The notes under the pieces were generated by a model that saw nothing but the letters and a program-made list of their open reading frames with translations, searched no databases and was not told the origin of the DNA. Both the position numbers and the translations under genes were made by a program. From RYN-122 sp963761655 (GTDB taxonomy: Bacteria > Actinomycetota > Actinomycetes > Mycobacteriales > SCTD01), in NCBI GenBank assembly GCA_963761655.1, contig CAVXHI010000003.1:186001-250000 (forward strand): DNA of 64,000 bases. Reading direction: 5' to 3'. This document shows, piece by piece, positions 49,225 through 58,087 of the stretch (position 1 is the first letter of the stretch; each line of letters starts with the position of its first letter).

Positions 49225-50001
49225 TCACGAGAGCTGGCGAGCCCGCGCGAAGACGTCGTCGAGCATCGTCTCGGTGAGCCGGCCGGTGAAGGTGTTCTGC
49301 TGGCTCACGTGGTAGCAGCCGATGACGGTGAGACCGCCCGGCAGCGCCACCTCGACGCCGTGCCCGAACCGCGGCACCGGCGTGGGGACCTCCACCCCGG
49401 CGGCGCGCAGGGTCGGCCACAGCGCCTGCCAGCCGAAGCCCCCGAGCACCACGACGGCTCGCGCGGTCGGCAGCAGGTACCGCCACTCGGCCGCGAGCCA
49501 CTGGCTGCAGGTGTCGCGCTCCTGCACCGTCGGCTTGTTCCCGGGCGGGGCGCACCGGACGGGAAGCGTGAGGCGGGTGTCGAGCAGCGCGAGGCCGTCG
49601 TCGGCGGAGACGGACGTCGGCTGGTTCGCCAGGCCGGCCCGGTGCAGGGCGGCGAAGAGCCAGTCGCCGCTGCGGTCGCCGGTGAAGATGCGGCCGGTCC
49701 GGTTGCCGCCGTGGGCGGCCGGGGCCAGCCCGACGACGACGACCCGCGCCCCGGCCGGGCCGTTGCCGGTGACCGGGCGCCCCCAGTACGTCTCGGCGGC
49801 GAAGGAGGCCCGCTTGTCCTCGGCGACCTGCTCGCGCCAGGTCACGAGCCGCGGGCAGGCGCGGCAGACCGACGAGCAGGCGTCGAGGTCGTCCAGGGTG
49901 GCGGCGTCGCGGGCGAGGCGGCCGACGTCGGAGTGGTCGCGGGCGACCGGGGTCCGGGTGTCCGCCAGGTCCGTGGGCCAGCCGGACCCCGGGGGGATCA
50001 C
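49225..50001 (-). CDS. Uracil-DNA glycosylase, family 5 (UDGb-like)
   Basis: Base-excision repair enzyme removing uracil and other deaminated bases. 258 residues: an Fe-S cluster-type Cys set near the N-terminus (CSSVCRACPR), then VVVGLAPAAHGGNRTGRIF with the family 5 motif A GLAPA-x-HG-x-NRTG, and motif B in GCYHVSQQNTFTG. Family 4/5 thermostable-type UDGs bind 4Fe-4S. GTG start at 50001, overlapping the ppx stop by four bases. Confidence 0.88.
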   Translation of the reverse strand: MIPPGSGWPTDLADTRTPVARDHSDVGRLARDAATLDDLDACSSVCRACPRLVTWREQVAEDKRASFAAETYWGRPVTGNGPAGARVVVVGLAPAAHGGNRTGRIFTGDRSGDWLFAALHRAGLANQPTSVSADDGLALLDTRLTLPVRCAPPGNKPTVQERDTCSQWLAAEWRYLLPTARAVVVLGGFGWQALWPTLRAAGVEVPTPVPRFGHGVEVALPGGLTVIGCYHVSQQNTFTGRLTETMLDDVFARARQLS

Positions 50002-50909
50002 CGCGCGGCGCTCCAGGCGATGCCGTCCAGGATGTCGGCCTCGCTGACGACGACCTCGGCCAGGCCCAGCCGGTCGACCAGGGTCCGCAGGACGAGGGCT
50101 CCCGCGCCGATGACGTCGACCCGGCCCTCGTGCACGTACGGCAGGGCGGCCCGCTGCGCCCGGGTCATCTCGAGCAGCTCCGTGCAGGCGCGGACGACGT
50201 CGGCGGCGGGCAGCCGGGCGAGGTGGATCGCCTCGCTGTCGTAGGTGGGCAGGCCCAGGACGTGGGCGGCCACGGTGGTGACCGAGCCGGCCAGCCCGAG
50301 GAAGGTCCGGGCCTGCTCCACCGGGACGACCTCCCGCACGAGGGCGAGGCCGGCGTCGACGTCGGCCTCCGCGGCCGCGACCTGGGCGGCCGTCGGCGGG
50401 TCGTCGTGCAGGTGCCGCTCGGTCAGCCGGACGCACCCGACGTCGACGCTGCGGGCCGCCTCGACCCGGTCGGTGCCGAGGACGAGCTCGGTGGAGCCTC
50501 CGCCGATGTCGGCCACGAGGAACGGGGCGCCGTCCTGCGGCAGGGCCCGCGTCGCGCCGTCGAAGGAGAGCGCCGCCTCCTCGTCGCCCGTGATCACCTC
50601 AGGCGTCGTGCCGAGGACCTCCTCGACCATGGCGACGAAGTCGGCGCTGTTGGAGGCGTCGCGGCTGGCGCTGGTCGCGACCATGCGGACGCGGGCGCAC
50701 TCGAGGCTGTGCACCAGCGACGCGTAGTGCTCTAGCGCCTGCCGGGTGCGGGCCAGGGCGGCGTCGGACAGCCGGCCGGTGCGGTCGACGCCCTCGCCGA
50801 GCCGGACGATCCGCATCTCGCGGGAGACGTCGTGCTTGGTCGAGCCGTTGACGTCGGCGACCAGGAGGCGGACCGAGTTGGTGCCGCAGTCGACGGCAGC
50901 GACCCTCAT
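49998..50909 (-). CDS. ppx: Ppx/GppA family exopolyphosphatase
   Basis: Hydrolyses polyphosphate ends, or pppGpp in GppA-like members. 303 residues of the actin-like ATPase fold: VDCGTNSVRLLVADV (phosphate 1), TGDEEAALSFDGA, DIGGGSTELVLG (phosphate 2), and GLAGSVTTVAAH. It is a short single-domain form, as in mycobacterial Rv1026. ATG at 50909 overlaps the DUF501 stop. Confidence 0.92.
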   Translation of the reverse strand: MRVAAVDCGTNSVRLLVADVNGSTKHDVSREMRIVRLGEGVDRTGRLSDAALARTRQALEHYASLVHSLECARVRMVATSASRDASNSADFVAMVEEVLGTTPEVITGDEEAALSFDGATRALPQDGAPFLVADIGGGSTELVLGTDRVEAARSVDVGCVRLTERHLHDDPPTAAQVAAAEADVDAGLALVREVVPVEQARTFLGLAGSVTTVAAHVLGLPTYDSEAIHLARLPAADVVRACTELLEMTRAQRAALPYVHEGRVDVIGAGALVLRTLVDRLGLAEVVVSEADILDGIAWSAAR

Positions 50910-51427
50910 CGGTGCAGCTTCTTGCCCGGCACGGCCTCGGGGTCGTCCGGGTCGACGCACGGCCCGGACGCCCACCAGTCGGGGAGCGCCTCGAGGGCCT
51001 CGTCGCCGAAGGGGTTCACGCCGGGACCGGCCGCCAGGCTGTGCGCCACCAGGACGTGCAGGCACTTCACCCGGACGGGCATGCCGCCCTGCGCGGGCAC
51101 GCCGGCGAGCACCTCGTGGGCGTCGCGGCGGGCGACGTAGTCCGCGGCGGCCGCCTCGTAGCGGGCCCGCAGGTCCGGGTCGGCCTCGAGCCGCGACGTC
51201 ATCTCGCGCATGAGGCCCTCGGACTCGAGCGTCCCGATCCGCGAGGCCAGCTTGGGGCAGGTCAGGTAGTAGAGCGTCGGGAACGGGGAGCCGTCCGGCA
51301 GCCGCGGCGCGGTCTCGACGACGTCGGGGAGCGAGCACGGGCAGCGGTGCGCGACCGAGGTCATCGCCCGGGGCGTCCGGCCCAGCTGCAGCCCGACGGC
51401 CCGGCGGTCCCGGTCCTCGTCCGTCAC
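50906..51427 (-). CDS. DUF501 family protein
   Basis: 173 residues. The HRCPCSLPDVVETAPRLPDG and PFPTLYYLTCPKLASRIGTL segments and the close C-terminal VKCLHVLVAHSLA carry the conserved Cys/His of DUF501, possibly a metal site. This family regularly lies between ftsB and ppx in actinobacteria; function unknown. GTG start with four-base overlaps at both ends. Confidence 0.92.
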   Translation of the reverse strand: MTDEDRDRRAVGLQLGRTPRAMTSVAHRCPCSLPDVVETAPRLPDGSPFPTLYYLTCPKLASRIGTLESEGLMREMTSRLEADPDLRARYEAAAADYVARRDAHEVLAGVPAQGGMPVRVKCLHVLVAHSLAAGPGVNPFGDEALEALPDWWASGPCVDPDDPEAVPGKKLHR

Positions 51428-51939
51428 CTGCGGGGCGCGGAGTCGGCTGCTCCCACGCTGCCCCAGACCTGCTGGTACCAGGGCTGCTCGGGGCTGGTGG
51501 GCCGGACCTGGACGCCGTCCTCGGGCGCCGGCGTGGCCGGGGCCTCCGGCCGGAGCACCGTGTAGAGCGTCTCGCCGGGCAGCACGTAGCCGAACCGCTC
51601 CCGGGCCAGCCGCGTGACCTCCCCGGGGTCCTGCAGCTGCTGCTGGCGCTGCTGGAGGGCGGCGATCCGGGCCTTCGCGTCGGCCTGCGCGGCCTCGGCC
51701 TGCCGGATGTCGCCGCGCTGCGCCAGGAACTCGCGCAGGGGCACCGCGGCCGACAGCACCAGGGCGACGAGCACCAGGCCCAGGACCGCCGCCCGGGTGG
51801 TGAGCCCGCCCCGGGCGGGAGCGGGCGCCACCGGGCTGCGGCCGGCCGTCCGGCGCGCGGCCGCGCGGGCCGCCGTCCGGCTCCCGGCGTCGGGGCGAGA
51901 CGACCCGCGGCCGGGCGACCCGGGGCGCTGCGAGGCCAT
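51424..51939 (-). CDS. ftsB: Septum-formation protein FtsB/DivIC family
   Basis: Bitopic division protein of 171 residues: basic disordered N-terminus (about 1-45, SGSRTAARAAARRTAGRSP-like), one transmembrane helix (about 48-66, AVLGLVLVALVLSAAVPL), then a coiled coil (QAEAAQADAKARIAALQQRQ) ending in the GYVLPGETLY motif. In actinobacteria it works with FtsL/FtsQ at the septum. Start ATG at 51939, ten bases after eno. Confidence 0.9.
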   Translation of the reverse strand: MASQRPGSPGRGSSRPDAGSRTAARAAARRTAGRSPVAPAPARGGLTTRAAVLGLVLVALVLSAAVPLREFLAQRGDIRQAEAAQADAKARIAALQQRQQQLQDPGEVTRLARERFGYVLPGETLYTVLRPEAPATPAPEDGVQVRPTSPEQPWYQQVWGSVGAADSAPRR

Positions 51940-51949
51940 CGGAGCTGTC

Positions 51950-53238
51950 CTAGCCCCGGGTCCGGGCGAACCGGGGGAACGCCGAGGCACCGGCGTAGCG
52001 GGCGGCCTCGTCGAGCTCGTCCTCGATGCGGAGCAGCTGGTTGTACTTCGCCACGCGCTCGCTGCGGGCGGGGGCGCCCGCCTTGATCTGGCCGCAGTCG
52101 ACCGCGACGGCGAGGTCGGCGATCGTCGTGTCCTCGGTCTCGCCGGAGCGGTGGCTCATCATGCAGGTGTAGCCGCTGCGGTGGGCCAGGGAGACGGCGT
52201 CGAGGGTCTCGGTGAGCGTCCCGATCTGGTTGACCTTCACCAGCAGGCTGTTCGCGCAGCCCTTGGCGATGCCCTCGGCGAGGCGGGCCGGGTTGGTGAC
52301 GAACAGGTCGTCGCCGACCAGCTGCACTCCTGCGCCCAGCTGCTGCGTGAGAGCGGCCCAGCCGTCCCAGTCGCTCTCGTCGAGCGGGTCCTCGATGGAC
52401 ACCAGCGGGTAGTCGGCGACCAGGCCGGCGTAGTAGGCCGACATCTCGTCGGAGGTCTTGGCGCTGCCCTCGAACGTGTAGCCCGCCTCGCTGTGGAACT
52501 CCGACGCCGCGACGTCGAGGGCGAGGGCGATGTCGGTGCCGGGCGTGAGCCCGACCAGGCCGATCGCCTCGAGGATGAGGTCGAGGGCGTCGCGGTTGCT
52601 CGGCAGGTCGGCGCGAAGCCGCCCTCGTCGCCGACGGACGTGGCGAGGCCGCGCTGCTTCAGGACGCTCTTGAGCGCCTGGTAGGTCTCGGCGCCCATCC
52701 GCAGGGCCTCGGCGAAGGTGGCCGCCCCGATCGGCGCGACCATGAACTCCTGGACGTCGACGTTCGTGTCGGCGTGCGCCCCGCCGTTGAGGATGTTGAG
52801 CATCGGGACCGGCAGCACGTGGGCGTTCGGGCCGCCGAGGTAGCGGAACAGCGGCAGGCCGGTGGAGTCGGCGGCCGCCCGGGCGACCGCCAGGCTGACG
52901 CCGAGGAGCGCGTTCGCGCCCAGGCGGCTCTTGTCCGGGGTGCCGTCGAGGTCGAGCAGGGCCTGGTCGACCAGCCGCTGCTCGGTCGCCTCGAAGCCGA
53001 GCAGGGCCTCGCCGATCTGGTCGAGGACGGCGTCGACCGCCTTCGTCACGCCCTTGCCGCCGTACCGGCTGCTGTCGCCGTCGCGGAGCTCCACGGCCTC
53101 GAACTCGCCGGTGCTGGCGCCGCTCGGGACGGCGGCCCGGGCGAGGGTGCCGTCGTCGAGGGCCACCTCGACCTCCACGGTGGGGTTGCCGCGCGAGTCC
53201 AGGATCTCGCGGGCGCCGACGGCCTCGATGGTGGGCAC
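51950..53238 (-). CDS. eno: Enolase (one-base frameshift)
   Basis: Converts 2-phosphoglycerate to phosphoenolpyruvate. From GTG at 53238: AREILDSRGNPTVEVEVALD, GASTGEFEAVELRDGD, NGGAHADTNVDVQEFM and VGDEGGFAP. There the frame breaks near 52609 (one G too few in a GG pair); the other frame continues with LPSNRDALDLILEAIG, SIEDPLDESDWDGW, VNQIGTLTETL and SHRSGETEDTTIADLAV. Repaired length about 429, normal. As eno is essential, the shift is very probably a sequencing error. Confidence 0.95.
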
Positions 53239-53304
53239 GGTGACGTCTCCAGACAGGTAGGGGTTCTCGGCGACGGTACCGGGATCGGACGGCACACTGG
53301 CCGC

Positions 53305-54588
53305 ATGACTCGCGCGTGCGTCGTCGGAGCCGGCTCGTCCGGCATCACCGCCCTCAAGGGCCTGCGCGAGGCCGGCGTCGACGCCTTCGCCCTCGAGCGC
53401 ACCGACCGGGTCGGCGGCAACTGGGTCTTCCGCGAGGGCAGCGCCTCCTACCGGTCGCTCCACATCAACACCTCGCGCGGGAAGATGGCCTACAGCGACT
53501 TCCCCATGCCCGACGACTACCCGGACTTCCCGCACCACAGCCAGGTCGCCGCCTACTTCGACGCCTACGTCGACCACTTCGGCCTGCGGGAGCTCGTCCG
53601 CTTCGGCACCTCCCTGGACCGGGCCGTGCCGCGGGACGGCGGCGGCTGGGACCTCGTCCTCGACGACGGCAGCACCGAGCAGGTCGACCGGCTGGTCGTC
53701 GCGAACGGCCACCACTGGGACGCCCGCTGGCCCGAGCCCGCCTTCCCCGGTGCTGACGCCTTCCCGGGCGAGCAGCTGCACGCGCACTCGTTCACCGACA
53801 ACAGCGGCTGGGCCGGCAAGACCGTGGTCGTCGTCGGCATGGGCAACAGCGCGATGGACATCGCGGTCGAGGCCTCCTGGGTCGCGGCCGACGTCGTCCT
53901 CGCCGTCCGGACGCCGGTCCACGTCGTCCCGAAGTACGCGTTCGGCAAGCCGCTCGACACCGTCGAGGACCCGCGGCTGGCCCGGCTGCTGCCGTGGAGG
54001 GTCCGCCAGGCGCTGACCGAGCGGATGCTCAGGATCGCCGTCGGGGACCTCACCCGGTACGGCCTGCCGAAGCCGGCGCACGGGTTCATGCAGGCGCACG
54101 CCACGGTCAGCGACTCGATCCTGTCGCGGCTCGCGCACGGCAAGGTCCGGGCGAAGCCGACGATCGACCGCTTCGAGGGCAGCGACGTCGTGTTCGCCGA
54201 CGGCAGCCGCGTCACGGCCGACGTCGTCGTCTACTGCACCGGCTACCGGATCACCTGGCCGTTCCTCGACGCCACCGTGATCAGCGCGCCCGACAACCAG
54301 GTCGCGCTCTACCGGCGGGTCTTCCCGGTCGACGTCCCCGACCTCGCCTTCATCGGCCTCGTCCAGCCGCTCGGGGCGATCATGCCGATCGCCGAGGAGC
54401 AGGGCCGGCTCGTGGCCGCCTGGGCCGCCGGCCGCTACCGGCTGCCCCCGCGGCCGGCGATGCAGGCCAGCGTCGACGCCGACACCAGGGCCGTCCGGGA
54501 GCGCTACGTCGGCAGCAAGCGGCACACCATCCAGGTCGACCCGGACGTGTACCTGCACCAGCTCAGGAAGGAGCGAGCAGCCGTCTGA
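53305..54588 (+). CDS. Flavin-containing monooxygenase-type oxidoreductase
   Basis: FAD- and NADPH-dependent monooxygenase, 427 residues. FAD motif VVGAGSSGITALKGL; the FMO fingerprint FPGEQLHAHSF (F-x-G-x3-H-x3-F); second nucleotide site VVVVGMGNSAMDIA. The C-terminus YCTGYRITWPF is the family marker before the last strand. Length fits the group that includes plant-YUCCA-like and bacterial FMOs and Baeyer-Villiger enzymes. It is the only plus-strand gene in this block and overlaps the DUF885 gene by 26 bases tail to tail. Confidence 0.87.
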   Translation: MTRACVVGAGSSGITALKGLREAGVDAFALERTDRVGGNWVFREGSASYRSLHINTSRGKMAYSDFPMPDDYPDFPHHSQVAAYFDAYVDHFGLRELVRFGTSLDRAVPRDGGGWDLVLDDGSTEQVDRLVVANGHHWDARWPEPAFPGADAFPGEQLHAHSFTDNSGWAGKTVVVVGMGNSAMDIAVEASWVAADVVLAVRTPVHVVPKYAFGKPLDTVEDPRLARLLPWRVRQALTERMLRIAVGDLTRYGLPKPAHGFMQAHATVSDSILSRLAHGKVRAKPTIDRFEGSDVVFADGSRVTADVVVYCTGYRITWPFLDATVISAPDNQVALYRRVFPVDVPDLAFIGLVQPLGAIMPIAEEQGRLVAAWAAGRYRLPPRPAMQASVDADTRAVRERYVGSKRHTIQVDPDVYLHQLRKERAAV

Positions 54589-56101
54589 GGTGCCGCGGCG
54601 CCGGGCTGCCGTGGGCGAGGACGTCGTCGAAGGAGCTCCGCCCGGCCAGCAGCGGCGCCAGCTCGGCGTACCCGACGAAGTACGTCGACAGCTGCGCGCT
54701 GGTCAGCAGGGCCCGGCGCCACTTGCCGACCGCCTCGCCCTCCTCCTGGAAGCCGCGGCGGGTCATCAGCTCGATCCCCTCGGCCTCCTCCAGTCCGCCC
54801 GCGTGGACGCCGGCGTCGAGCAGGGCGTTGATCGTCATGCGCAGCTGCATCTTGAGCTGCTGCAGCCGCACCGGCAGCCCGCCGTGGCCGTGCTCGACCA
54901 TGAGCTGCTCGGCGTGCACCGCCCAGCCCTCGATGAAGCTCCCGCTCGGCAGCACCTTCCGCACGAGGCTGGGGTGGCGGCGGGCGTGGGCCAGCTGCAG
55001 GACGTGTCCCGGCATCGCCTCGTGCACGGTGAGGTTCGTGATCATCGCGGCGTTGTACTCGCGGTAGAAGCTCGCGACCCGCTCGGCCGACCAGTCCGAC
55101 GGCGTGGGGCTGATGGCGAAGTGCGTGGTGCCGCCGGACTCGAGGGCGCCGGGCGGGTCGCAGTAGGCCACCGCGACGCCCCGCCGGAACTCCGGCATGA
55201 CCTGCACCTCGCACGGGTCGTCCGGCACGGTGGCCAGGCCGGTGCGGCGGACGACGTCTGCCGTCTCGAGGAGGTTGCGCCGGGCGAGGTCCACGACCGT
55301 GGCGTCGTCGGGGGCGTCCTGCGCCAGCCGGGCCAGAGCGCCCCGGACGTCGCCGCCCGTGGCTCGTTCCAGCTCCTCGGTGACCCGCTCGAGGTTCTCC
55401 CGGGCCGCGTGCACGACCTGCTGGCTGCTCGTCCCGGCGTCCAGCACCAGGTGCAGCTTCGCGGCGAAGACCTCCGCCCCGAGGCGGGGGTCGCGGGTGG
55501 CCGGCTGGTCGCGCAGCCACCCGGCGTACCGCTGCAGGGCGGCGATCGCCCCGGCCTGCGCGGGCTCGACCTCGCCGCGCAGGGACGGCTCCTGCTGCAG
55601 CAGCCGGGTCACCTCGTCGCGCACGAGGGCGACCGCGCCGGCGGCCTGCGCGAGCGCGGTGTCGCGGTGGACCCCGGGCAGGTCCTCGAGCACCCGCTCG
55701 GCCAGCGCCAGCCGGTCCGGGACGGCGCGGAGCCGGGCGGCGAGGGCACGCAGCCGGTCGCCGGCGGGAAGGGTGTCGCGGGTCAGCAGCGGGTGCAGGG
55801 CCTCCCCGGGCAGCCAGACCAGCGGGTCCCAGGTGGGGGTGCGCAGGACCTCGATCTCGAACAGCCGCAGGTCCAGGCCGCCGCGCAGGACGTCGAGGTC
55901 GACCTGCTCCTCGACGGTCAGCGCGTCCTCGTCCAGGCTGTCGAGCTCGTCGCGCCGGTCCGCCAGCACCCGCGCGGCCGCCGTCCGGCCCTCGGGCGAG
56001 AGGTCGTCGAGCTGGTCGTCGTAGGCGTGCTCGCCGTGGGACGTCGCCGTCTCGGGGCTCAGGCGGAGCAGGTCACCGACGACGTCCTCGAACACCCGCA
56101 T
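54563..56101 (-). CDS. DUF885-family zinc metallopeptidase
   Basis: 512 residues. Zinc motif HEAMPGH (H360, E361, H366) and downstream EGWAVHAEQL with E391, in the HExxxGH...E arrangement of DUF885, a family seen near M1/M32-type carboxypeptidases and often secreted. No signal peptide here, so cytoplasmic. Substrate unknown. ATG at 56101, four bases after the lactate-dehydrogenase-like gene. Confidence 0.87.
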   Translation of the reverse strand: MRVFEDVVGDLLRLSPETATSHGEHAYDDQLDDLSPEGRTAAARVLADRRDELDSLDEDALTVEEQVDLDVLRGGLDLRLFEIEVLRTPTWDPLVWLPGEALHPLLTRDTLPAGDRLRALAARLRAVPDRLALAERVLEDLPGVHRDTALAQAAGAVALVRDEVTRLLQQEPSLRGEVEPAQAGAIAALQRYAGWLRDQPATRDPRLGAEVFAAKLHLVLDAGTSSQQVVHAARENLERVTEELERATGGDVRGALARLAQDAPDDATVVDLARRNLLETADVVRRTGLATVPDDPCEVQVMPEFRRGVAVAYCDPPGALESGGTTHFAISPTPSDWSAERVASFYREYNAAMITNLTVHEAMPGHVLQLAHARRHPSLVRKVLPSGSFIEGWAVHAEQLMVEHGHGGLPVRLQQLKMQLRMTINALLDAGVHAGGLEEAEGIELMTRRGFQEEGEAVGKWRRALLTSAQLSTYFVGYAELAPLLAGRSSFDDVLAHGSPAPRHLRRLLAPS

Positions 56102-56105
56102 GCCG

Positions 56106-57071
56106 TCAGCGTCGCACCAGGTCGGGGGTGATGTCGGCCAGGGACGTCACCCCGCACAGGCGCATCGTCTCGGCCAGCTGCGCCCGCAGGCCGGCCAGCA
56201 GGGCCCGCACGCCGTCGGCGCCGCCCTCCGCCAGGGCGTGCAGCTGGGGCCGGCCCAGCAGGACGGCGTCGGCGCCGAGGGCCAGCGCGGTGAGGACGTC
56301 GCGGCCGGTACGGACGCCTCCGTCGACGAGCACCCCGGCCCGGCCTGCCACCGCCTCGGCGACCTCGGGGAGGGCCTCCGCCGTCGCGACCGCACCGTCG
56401 AGCTGCCGCCCGCCGTGGTTGCTCACGACGACGCCGGCCGCCCCGGCCCCGACCGCGGCCAGGGCGTCGTCGGCGCGCAGGACGCCCTTGACCCAGAACG
56501 GCAGCCCGGTCGCCTCCGCGAGGGCGACGGCGTCGGCGAGGGTGGCGTCCGGGGCGATCGCGTCCCCGGGGCGGCTGCCGACGCCGGGCGCGCTGCGCAG
56601 CACCTCGGGCGGGAGCGTCTGCTTGCCGGCCGCCCGGGTGGCGAGGACGGGGGCGTCGCCGGTGACGACCAGGGCGGCCGCGCCCAGGTCGCGGGCCCGC
56701 AGGGCGAGCTCGCGGGTGAGGCCGCGGTCCTGCAGGACGTACAGCTGCTGCCACCACCGGCCGGGCCTGAGGCCCATGTCCTCCAGCGCCACGGACGCCC
56801 GGGCGGACACGACCGGCAGGCTGCCCCCGGCGCCGGCCACCGTCGCGGCCTCGCCGTCGGGGTGGGCGAGCCCGTGCAGGGCGCACGGCCCGAGCAGCAC
56901 GGGGAGCTCCAGCGCGGTCCCGCCGACGGTCGTCCGCGTGGACACCTCGGTGACGTCCCGCAGCACGTGCGGGCACAGCCGGTGCGCCCGCCAGGCGGCG
57001 GTCGCCTCGTCGGCGGTCTGCCCCTGGCCGGACCGGCCGTCCCAGTAGGCGAGGACGGAGGGGTCAGGCAC
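56106..57071 (-). CDS. FMN-dependent alpha-hydroxy-acid dehydrogenase/oxidase
   Basis: TIM-barrel flavoenzyme of 321 residues, LldD/glycolate-oxidase family. Visible: VLLGPCALHGLAHPDGE, WWQQLYVLQD, VVTGDAPVLATR, SNHGGRQLDG (active-site His/Arg), and VDGGVRTGRDVLTALALGAD. Oxidises L-lactate or a related 2-hydroxyacid to the 2-oxoacid. Shorter than LldD (about 380-400), lacking part of the N-terminus. Overlaps the upstream gene by eight bases. Confidence 0.88.
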   Translation of the reverse strand: MPDPSVLAYWDGRSGQGQTADEATAAWRAHRLCPHVLRDVTEVSTRTTVGGTALELPVLLGPCALHGLAHPDGEAATVAGAGGSLPVVSARASVALEDMGLRPGRWWQQLYVLQDRGLTRELALRARDLGAAALVVTGDAPVLATRAAGKQTLPPEVLRSAPGVGSRPGDAIAPDATLADAVALAEATGLPFWVKGVLRADDALAAVGAGAAGVVVSNHGGRQLDGAVATAEALPEVAEAVAGRAGVLVDGGVRTGRDVLTALALGADAVLLGRPQLHALAEGGADGVRALLAGLRAQLAETMRLCGVTSLADITPDLVRR

Positions 57072-57636
57072 GCCGCAGCACGGCCCCGACCGCGACCCGG
57101 CCGGTGCCCTGCGGGGTCAGGTAGAAGCCGCGGCGGCCGTCCTCGAGGAAGGCCAGGGCGTCCCGGACGACGTCGTCGACCGGGGTGTCGACGTCGCGCA
57201 GGAGCAGCCAGCGCGTGAACTCGACGCAGGGCGGCGCCGCCCGCGCGCCGGTCAGTGCGAGCGGCGGGCCGTCGACGGTGTCGAGCAGGAGTCCGCCCTC
57301 GAGGTCGGCCTGCGTGAACGGCCCGTCGGTGTCCAGCAGGAGGGTCTCGCCGGCGCACCCGTCCACGGCGTGCGGCCCGAAGTGCGCCCGGAGCGCCTCG
57401 TAGTGCGCCCGCGGCAGGACCGAGACGCCGTTCCCGAGCTTCACGTTGCGCGACTGCGGGTGGTCGGCGTGGTGGGCGTCGAGAGCGCCGTCGGGCGCGG
57501 TGACCCCCCGGGGCCCGACGTCGAGCGCGGGCAGCTCGAGCAGCGGCGACGGGTCGTAGACGCGCTGCCCCCGGGGTCCGGGCTTGAGGGGCGACCGCTG
57601 CAGCTGCAGCCGGACGACGGTGCCGAGGTCAGTCAC
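57064..57636 (-). CDS. MOSC-like beta-barrel protein (tentative)
   Basis: 190 residues, soluble. The segments QSRNVKLGNGVSVLPRAHYE, GCAGETLLLDTDGPFTQADL and PPCVEFTRWLLL follow the strand order and G-x-x-GE pattern of MOSC domains, which bind molybdenum-cofactor or sulfur carriers. The catalytic Cys of MOSC enzymes might be the one in PPCVEF. The match is partial, so this is a weak call. Starts at GTG overlapping the lipoprotein gene by eight bases. Confidence 0.5.
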   Translation of the reverse strand: MTDLGTVVRLQLQRSPLKPGPRGQRVYDPSPLLELPALDVGPRGVTAPDGALDAHHADHPQSRNVKLGNGVSVLPRAHYEALRAHFGPHAVDGCAGETLLLDTDGPFTQADLEGGLLLDTVDGPPLALTGARAAPPCVEFTRWLLLRDVDTPVDDVVRDALAFLEDGRRGFYLTPQGTGRVAVGAVLRRA

Positions 57637-58087
57637 AGGTCTCTCCGGCGCTCAGGCGGGTGACGGTGGCGGCGCCCTCGACGGTGAGGCCCGGGGGCGC
57701 CGCCGGGGGGCGGGGCGAGCCGACGTGCAGGCCGTCGTCGGTGCGCAGCGTCGTGCCGGTGGCGGACCAGCCGACGAAGCGGTCGCCGTCGAACAGCACC
57801 GTCAGCCCCGGGGCCGTGACCTCGGTGCGGCTCCCCCGCGGGCAGGCGCGCACCTCCTGACCGGGCTCACCGAGGTCGGCGGCGAGGGCGGGGACGACCA
57901 CGCTGGTCCCGGTGCCGAAGGGCAGCGGGGCCTCCTCGTGGATGCCGTCTGACAGGGCGAGGCCGTCGGCGCGCAGCACGAGGGTCGACACCTCCTGGGC
58001 GGTGCCCGGGTCGACGACCTCGACGCCGCTGGTCGTCGTGGTGCTGCTGCACGCGGCGAGCAGGAGCAGCGGCAGCAGCCTCTTCAC
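57629..58087 (-). CDS. Small lipoprotein, unknown function
   Basis: 152 residues: signal VKRLLPLLLLAAC with lipobox LLAAC, then a Ser/Thr-rich linker (SSTTTTSG) and a beta-rich domain containing two further Cys (VRACPRGSR, GETCD). Probably membrane-anchored outside. Starts in GTGA overlap with mazG. In mycobacteria a lipoprotein gene (lpqU) also follows mazG, but this one is smaller and lacks lytic-transglycosylase features. Confidence 0.7.
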   Translation of the reverse strand: MKRLLPLLLLAACSSTTTTSGVEVVDPGTAQEVSTLVLRADGLALSDGIHEEAPLPFGTGTSVVVPALAADLGEPGQEVRACPRGSRTEVTAPGLTVLFDGDRFVGWSATGTTLRTDDGLHVGSPRPPAAPPGLTVEGAATVTRLSAGETCD

